Shown piece by piece: positions 12,760 through 17,317 of a DNA stretch of 17,317 nt (position 1 is its first letter; every line of letters begins with the position of its first letter). The position numbers and the translations under genes are program-made. The notes beneath the pieces are model-generated. The model searched no databases. It was not told where the DNA came from and worked only from the letters and a program-made list of their open reading frames with translations. Origin of the DNA: Flavobacteriaceae bacterium (GTDB lineage: Bacteria > Bacteroidota > Bacteroidia > Flavobacteriales > Flavobacteriaceae); contig VMCW01000136.1 in NCBI GenBank assembly GCA_008081175.1, positions 1 to 17,317 on the forward strand, written 5' to 3'.

Positions 12760-14245
12760 TAAATTCCCATTCTCTTATGTGGGGATGACGGTGCGCCCTA
12801 CGCTGTAGGGAGTCCATCGTATGAATAATTTCAGGGTGCTTTGCGGCTAAATTGTACTTTTCTTGAGGATCTGTTTTTAGGTTGTAAAGTTCCCAAGGAG
12901 CATTGGTCGTGGTCTTCATCTCGACTTTTACTCCTTTCCAGTCGCCCCATCTCAATGCAACTTGTCCTCGCTTTTCGGGATATTCAAAGTAGAGGTATTC
13001 ATGTTGCTGCTTATGGGGAATACCCAACAGTTCATTGACAAGAGAAATCCCATCCGGAGAGGATTGCTCTTGATGTGCCAACTCAGCAAAAGTGTTGTAC
13101 ATATCCCAATGGCCTGAGACCAAGTCTGAAGTTTGACCTGCAGAGATTTTATTTTTCCAATAGGCAATAAAGGGCACACGGATACCTCCTTCGTACACAT
13201 CCATTTTAAGCCCACGCAAGTCTCCAGCACTGTTAAAAAAATCAGCATCTACCCCTCCCGCAAATGTAGGTCCGTTGTCACTTGAAAATAAAATCAAGGT
13301 GTTTTCCTCCTGTCCTTTTGCTTTGACAGCTTCCCAAATTTTGCCTACTTCGCTGTCTAAATGTGTAATCATAGCAGCATAAGCTGAAAGAGGATATTGG
13401 TGTGCTGTATAACCACTGTTTCCATAGTAGGGAGTTTCTTCAAAACTTCCCAGATACTCTTGCACCAAACTATCCGGTACCTGCAAGGATACGTGCGGTA
13501 TGGGAGAAGGATAGTATAGAAAGAACGGTTTGTCAGTCGCTGTTGTATCTATAAAATGGAGGGCTTTTTCAATCATTCGATCGGGTGCATAGTCCCTCCC
13601 CTTGAATTGATCAAAAACCTTTTGATCAATTCCTTTTTCTTGAGGTTGGTGTACTAAAAAATAATCATTATTAAGTGGGGACACTTTATCGTTTTCCCAA
13701 AGGTGTGTAGGATAGTAATTGTGCGCTTGTTTTTGATCTAGGTAACCATAATAGTAGTCAAACCCTTGAAGCAAAGGGCTTCCTGTTGTTCCATTCATTC
13801 CCAGTCCCCACTTTCCGACCATTGCGGTTTGATAACCGGCTTTCTTTAGCATTTTTGCCAATGTGGGTGTGGTTTCTGGAATAGGCATTTGCCCGCCCTC
13901 CATTTCGTCGGAGAACTGTCCCAACTCATAGTTTCCTCGAATATAAGCGTGACCTGCGTGAGTTCCAGTAAGAAGCATATAACGTGAAGGAGCGCAAACG
14001 GGTGCTCCTGTGTAGTGCTGTGTAAAGCGCATTCCCCCTGCAGCCAAACGGTCTAAATTTGGTGTTTTGATTTTTTCTTGACCATAAGCTCCCAATTCTC
14101 CATAACCTAGGTCATCTGCAAAAATGTAAATGATATTGGGTGAGGATACTGTTTGTTCTTGTTTCTTTTTGCAACCAGCAAATATGAAAATACCTAAAAT
14201 CAGGTGAAGTCCTAGCCGAACAAATCTTAAGTGATTTATACTCAT
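12737..14245 (-). CDS. Lipoprotein arylsulfatase-like sulfatase, S1 (formylglycine) family
   Basis: The 502-residue S1 sulfatase has a lipobox FAGC (Cys25) followed by KKK, so it is an envelope lipoprotein. The metal site starts at FADDLGYGELGAYG (D44, D45). C84 in CAPSR (84-88) is the predicted formylglycine residue, followed by YMLLTGTHAGHAYIRGN. VGKWGLG, SSDNGPT and the LKMDVYEGGIRVPF block complete the active site. It differs clearly from the other sulfatase of this cluster (for example CAPSR against CSPTR, and unlike insert regions), so the two probably attack different sulfate positions. Its ATG overlaps the upstream fucosidase stop by four bases (ATGA). The arylsulfatase label is family-wide; the real substrate is probably a sulfated sugar in the glycan handled by its neighbours. 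Confidence 0.94.
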   Translation of the reverse strand: MSINHLRFVRLGLHLILGIFIFAGCKKKQEQTVSSPNIIYIFADDLGYGELGAYGQEKIKTPNLDRLAAGGMRFTQHYTGAPVCAPSRYMLLTGTHAGHAYIRGNYELGQFSDEMEGGQMPIPETTPTLAKMLKKAGYQTAMVGKWGLGMNGTTGSPLLQGFDYYYGYLDQKQAHNYYPTHLWENDKVSPLNNDYFLVHQPQEKGIDQKVFDQFKGRDYAPDRMIEKALHFIDTTATDKPFFLYYPSPIPHVSLQVPDSLVQEYLGSFEETPYYGNSGYTAHQYPLSAYAAMITHLDSEVGKIWEAVKAKGQEENTLILFSSDNGPTFAGGVDADFFNSAGDLRGLKMDVYEGGIRVPFIAYWKNKISAGQTSDLVSGHWDMYNTFAELAHQEQSSPDGISLVNELLGIPHKQQHEYLYFEYPEKRGQVALRWGDWKGVKVEMKTTTNAPWELYNLKTDPQEKYNLAAKHPEIIHTMDSLQRRAHRHPHIREWEFIDPKFKK

Positions 14246-15576
14246 CTCAATTCGATTTCAATAATGGTATCTATTGGATCTATTGAGGCGGTACTCAAAT
14301 CGATTACAAAACCAAAACGATCGTTTTTAAATGCCAATTTTTGGTTGGACTGTTGGTCTTTTACGGATTTTATCTTTACAGGAACTTGGTCCATGTGGAG
14401 AAGTTTCAACTCAGGATTTAAAACATGGAGGAAGACCTTGTTTCCCTTTTGTGTGGAGACCACATCATCACTGGTTGGTATAGGTCCTTTCTGAGAACCG
14501 TATATGGTTGATCCGTGTTCTTTTAACCAATCACCCATAGCTTTTAATGACTCCTGGTGCTTGGGTTGTATTTTTCCATTGGGCATAGGGCCTACGTTCA
14601 ACAAAAGATTACTCCCATAACCCGCTGCTTTTATCAAATAATGAATAAGTTCCTTTTCCGTTTTGTGTTTTCGGTCTTGAAGGTTGAATCCCCATGATCC
14701 GTTGATCGTTTCACAAACCTCTAAAGGTACTGCCCCTATCTGATCTGCTGGAGTCCCCCAACCTGTAGTGTTTTTTCCGGGCAGGTCTTTTTCAAACATT
14801 TGAAAATCTTCTCCCTCTATTACTCCAATGTGATGGTTGTTACCTATAAGTGCCTGAGGTTGTAACTCGTGAATCATTCCGTAAAGTTCATCGTAATGCC
14901 AATCTACCTTAAGCTTGCCAAATGTTTTACCGTCCCATTCTTTTTGATCCCAGTGACCGTCAAACCATATACCTCCTATTTCACCATAATTTGTCAACAA
15001 CTCCCGTAATTGCCCTTTCATAAAAGCGATATAGTTTTCCCAATTTCCTTCTCCTCTACCTTGTATTCCGTTCCCGGTTCTTCCTCTGGGAAAATAGTCA
15101 TCGCGGTTCCAGTCCAAAAGTGAATAATAAAAAAACAATTTGATACCTTGTTTACGACACTCTTCTGCTAGAAGCTTTAAAACATCCTTTCCGTAGGGAG
15201 TCCTGTCAACAATATCGTAATCCGTCATTTTAGAATCGAACATAGAAAAACCATCGTGATGACGACTGGTGATGGTAATGTATTTCATTCCTGCTTCTTT
15301 TGCCATTGTAACCCATTCTACAGGGTTAAAATCGATGGGATTAAAAAAAGTGGGGAGTTTTTCATATTCTTCAATTGAAATGTTTTGATTATTCATAACC
15401 CATTCACCGTCACCAAGAAGACTGTAGACTCCCCAGTGGACAAAAAGCCCAAATCGAGCTTCCTGAAACCAAGCACGAGCCTCAAGGTTTTCTGGGCTGG
15501 GTTGATATTCTTGTGCTTTTATTGGGGTTACTAAAAAAAAGAGTAGTGCTATTACACACAGAGGAGCTGTTTTCAT
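14242..15576 (-). CDS. GH29 alpha-L-fucosidase, secreted
   Basis: The 444-residue protein starts with a Sec signal peptide (MKTAPLCVIALLFFLVTPIK, cleavage near AQ at 21-22) with no lipobox, so it is probably periplasmic, unlike the lipoprotein fucosidase in the same operon. The barrel shows FGLFVHWGVYSLLGDGEW (H47), SRHHDGFSMFDS (H106, H107), FYYSLLDWN and nucleophile D206 in GGIWFDGHWD. YGSNLLLNVGPMPNG is the conserved end of the catalytic domain, and residues about 355-444 form the usual small C-terminal beta-domain. The sequence fits the broader-specificity GH29-A style better than GH29-B. It is the first gene of the operon, with its own start 97 bases from the divergent esterase gene. The acid/base residue could not be assigned by eye. 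Confidence 0.93.
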   Translation of the reverse strand: MKTAPLCVIALLFFLVTPIKAQEYQPSPENLEARAWFQEARFGLFVHWGVYSLLGDGEWVMNNQNISIEEYEKLPTFFNPIDFNPVEWVTMAKEAGMKYITITSRHHDGFSMFDSKMTDYDIVDRTPYGKDVLKLLAEECRKQGIKLFFYYSLLDWNRDDYFPRGRTGNGIQGRGEGNWENYIAFMKGQLRELLTNYGEIGGIWFDGHWDQKEWDGKTFGKLKVDWHYDELYGMIHELQPQALIGNNHHIGVIEGEDFQMFEKDLPGKNTTGWGTPADQIGAVPLEVCETINGSWGFNLQDRKHKTEKELIHYLIKAAGYGSNLLLNVGPMPNGKIQPKHQESLKAMGDWLKEHGSTIYGSQKGPIPTSDDVVSTQKGNKVFLHVLNPELKLLHMDQVPVKIKSVKDQQSNQKLAFKNDRFGFVIDLSTASIDPIDTIIEIELR

Positions 15577-15673
15577 AAGTTAAAAGTTTTCTGAAATAAA
15601 TATGCTTTAAATTCAATCTAGTATTCTTACTCAAGATAGTAAAAAATGCTAATTTTAATGAAAATAAATTCTA
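15577..15673. promoter_or_regulatory. Divergent control region between the fucosidase/sulfatase operon and the esterase-sialidase operon
   Basis: These 97 AT-rich bases separate two head-to-head operons and must hold both promoters. A seven-of-eight match to TAnnTTTG (TAATTTTA, 15650-15657) precedes the esterase ATG. No convincing -10 box was found for the leftward operon. An inverted repeat TTACT, six-base spacer, AGTAA (15627-15642) lies near the centre and could be a shared regulator site. Evidence is positional. Confidence 0.4.
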
Positions 15674-16360
15674 ATGAACTTCTCCGTCAAATCACTTTAT
15701 CTACTTCTTATTTTTTTTGGATTTCAATCGTTACAGGCTCAAGATTGGCCTAATTTACAAGCATTTAAAGAAGCAAACAGCAAACTAGCTCCTTTGAAAG
15801 AAAATGAAAAGAGAATTGTTTTTATGGGCAATTCAATTACGATTGGTTGGTTACAAACCCACCCCGAATTTTTCAAAAACAGCTCCTATGTCAATAGGGG
15901 AATTGGAGGTCAGACCACACCTCAGATGCTCGTGCGTTTTCGAACGGATGTTGTAGATCTTGATCCAGCAGCAGTAGTCATTCTAGCAGGGACGAATGAT
16001 ATCGCCGGCAATACCGGACCCTCAACACTCGAAATGATCCTGGACAACCTTAAATCAATGACGGAAATCGCTCAAGCAAATGGCATAGAGGTTCTTCTTT
16101 GCTCTGTGTTGCCCGCTTTTGATTACCCATGGAGGCCAGGACTAGAACCCAACATCAAAATCCCAAAACTCAATACAATGATCAAGGAATATGCTTCAAA
16201 AAGTGGAGCCTATTATTTGGACTATTTTAGCGCTTTAGATGACGGTAATAATGGTTTAATAGAGGCCTATACCTACGATGGGGTTCATCTTACTCTAGAA
16301 GGATATCAAGTTTTAGAGCCACTTTTAGAAAATGCCCTTAAGGAAGTTTTTACTAGGTGA
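15674..16360 (+). CDS. Secreted SGNH/GDSL-family esterase (probable carbohydrate deacetylase)
   Basis: The 228-residue protein has an N-terminal signal peptide (about 1-22, ending SLQAQ) and a single SGNH hydrolase domain. Block I carries nucleophile S54 in FMGNSITIGW. Block II has G79 in RGIGG, block III has N108 in GTND, and block V has D202 and H205 in DGVH. All four catalytic/oxyanion residues are present. Such secreted single-domain enzymes usually remove acetyl groups from sugars. The start codon of the sialidase gene overlaps its stop codon by four bases (GTGA), so the two are translated together. This makes O-acetyl sialic acid a reasonable substrate, since O-acetylation blocks sialidases. 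Deacetylation of another sugar in the same glycan is equally possible on sequence alone. Confidence 0.9.
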   Translation: MNFSVKSLYLLLIFFGFQSLQAQDWPNLQAFKEANSKLAPLKENEKRIVFMGNSITIGWLQTHPEFFKNSSYVNRGIGGQTTPQMLVRFRTDVVDLDPAAVVILAGTNDIAGNTGPSTLEMILDNLKSMTEIAQANGIEVLLCSVLPAFDYPWRPGLEPNIKIPKLNTMIKEYASKSGAYYLDYFSALDDGNNGLIEAYTYDGVHLTLEGYQVLEPLLENALKEVFTR

Positions 16361-17317
16361 AAAAAACCTTAATTTTTCTATACCTCATCTTACTGGGGTG
16401 TCAATCTCAGGATGTACCCCCAGCATACACTCTTTTTGAAAACGGAACAGGAGCGTATAACTGCTACCGCATACCTGCTGTGATCAAATCTCCTGATGGA
16501 AGTTTACTCGCCTTTGCAGAAGGACGAACAGCGAATTGTGGAGATTTTGGAAATGTAGATATATTGATTCGAAAAAGTACGGACGGAGGGCTAAGTTGGT
16601 CTACAGAAAAAGTATTGGTAGATAATGGGGAATTACAAGCAGGAAATCCTGCTCCGGTGGTAGATTATTTAGATCCTTACTATCCCCAAGGGAGGCTCTT
16701 TCTCTTTTACAATACGGGATCGGTTGGTGAACAAGAATTGCGCTTGGGTAAAGGAAATAGAGAAGTACACTACATCACTAGTACCGACAATGGAACTTCT
16801 TGGTCATCACCCACCAACATTACAGAGCAAGTACATTTTAATGCAACTAACTCTAAAACAAATCTAGACTGGAGAACCCATGCCAATACCCCTGGGCATG
16901 CAATTCAATTAAAAAAAGGTGTTTACCGCGGTAGACTTTATATTCCTGCCAACCATTCAAAGGGACCTCCACAAGAAGGGTACAACGACTATCGCGCCTA
17001 CGGATACTATTCTGACGACCACGGTCTAACATGGAAAGTGAGTCCTGATGTCCCTTTTGCCTCTTCGAATGAGGCGATAGGAGTAGAACTTACCGATGGG
17101 ACTTTGATGCTCAACATCAGAGAACAAAGTGGGAATACCAAACTGCGTATCGTTGCCTTGAGTAGCGATGGAGGAGCGACATGGGATACGCTTTATTTTG
17201 ACCCCAAATTAATCTCACCTGTTTGTCAATCTAGTATTTTACTCTTTGAAGATGAGAAAACGCCTCTATTGATTTATTCTGGTCCTAACAGCACCGATAA
17301 AAGAGAAAAAATGACAT
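16357..17317 (+). CDS. Exo-alpha-sialidase lipoprotein (GH33-like), partial at window end
   Basis: This enzyme should release terminal sialic acids. The frame starts at GTG 16357-16359, overlapping the esterase stop, and stays open to the window edge (320 codons seen). The N-terminus is a lipoprotein signal with lipobox LLGC (Cys15). R38 in YRIPAV is the first arginine of the sialidase triad. D63 in CGDFGNVD, 25 residues later, matches the catalytic acid/base spacing in animal sialidases. Four Asp-boxes (S-x-D-x-G-x-x-W) are at 74-81, 142-149, 219-226 and 269-276. E239 in SNEAIGVE is the likely glutamate partner of the nucleophilic tyrosine, and R255 in LNIRE the second triad arginine. The third arginine and the tyrosine would lie past the window. 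A related sugar acid such as KDN cannot be excluded as the substrate. Confidence 0.92.
   Translation, partial: MKKTLIFLYLILLGCQSQDVPPAYTLFENGTGAYNCYRIPAVIKSPDGSLLAFAEGRTANCGDFGNVDILIRKSTDGGLSWSTEKVLVDNGELQAGNPAPVVDYLDPYYPQGRLFLFYNTGSVGEQELRLGKGNREVHYITSTDNGTSWSSPTNITEQVHFNATNSKTNLDWRTHANTPGHAIQLKKGVYRGRLYIPANHSKGPPQEGYNDYRAYGYYSDDHGLTWKVSPDVPFASSNEAIGVELTDGTLMLNIREQSGNTKLRIVALSSDGGATWDTLYFDPKLISPVCQSSILLFEDEKTPLLIYSGPNSTDKREKMT

Noticed and set aside
9735..17317. The cluster called as a complete polysaccharide utilization locus
   Set aside because: No SusC/SusD-like pair, sensor or transporter is inside the window, so only a glycan-degrading enzyme cluster can be supported.

Overview
The window looks like part of a Flavobacteriaceae-type (Bacteroidota) chromosome. 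The evidence is moderate AT richness, gene content typical of that group, promoter -10 boxes of the TAnnTTTG kind ahead of sucA and the SCP2 gene, many N-terminal lipoprotein signals, and a sulfatase/fucosidase glycan-degradation cluster. This assignment is inference from reading; no database was searched. No tRNA, rRNA, CRISPR array, insertion sequence or phage gene was seen, and no stretch over 300 bases lacks a gene.

Layout. (1) At 1-2305 (-) is the first ~768 residues of the 2-oxoglutarate dehydrogenase E1 subunit (sucA), cut by the window edge. (2) At 2490-4567 (+) is a damage-tolerance operon with an unusual order: umuC (Pol V catalytic subunit), then umuD (self-cleaving S24 peptidase), then a small lipoprotein that overlaps umuD by one base. 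A dyad and direct-repeat element lies just ahead of it. (3) At 4582-8752 (-) is a fatty-acid beta-oxidation operon: a FadN-type hydroxyacyl-CoA dehydrogenase/enoyl-CoA hydratase, a thiolase, and a TetR-family regulator. A small SCP2 sterol-carrier protein is transcribed divergently. Between the two sits a perfect 11-bp inverted repeat that is the likely TetR operator.

(4) At 9148-15576 (-) is one tight run of genes: GH29 fucosidase, sulfatase, GH29-B-like fucosidase with a C-terminal discoidin-like domain, second sulfatase, then three small genes (a membrane protein, a Cys-rich zinc-ribbon protein and a 43-residue single-helix membrane protein). The four enzyme genes overlap end to end. (5) Divergent from this at 15674-17317 (+) are an SGNH/GDSL esterase and a translationally coupled sialidase lipoprotein (GH33-like, incomplete at the window end).

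Working together, regions 4 and 5 read as an exo-acting glycan-trimming cluster. Sulfate esters, fucose, probably O-acetyl groups, and sialic acid would be removed outside or at the cell surface. That combination fits a sulfated, fucosylated, sialylated glycoconjugate (mucin or Lewis-type glycan) better than a plain algal fucan, though this is inference. No SusC/SusD pair or cluster regulator is visible inside the window.
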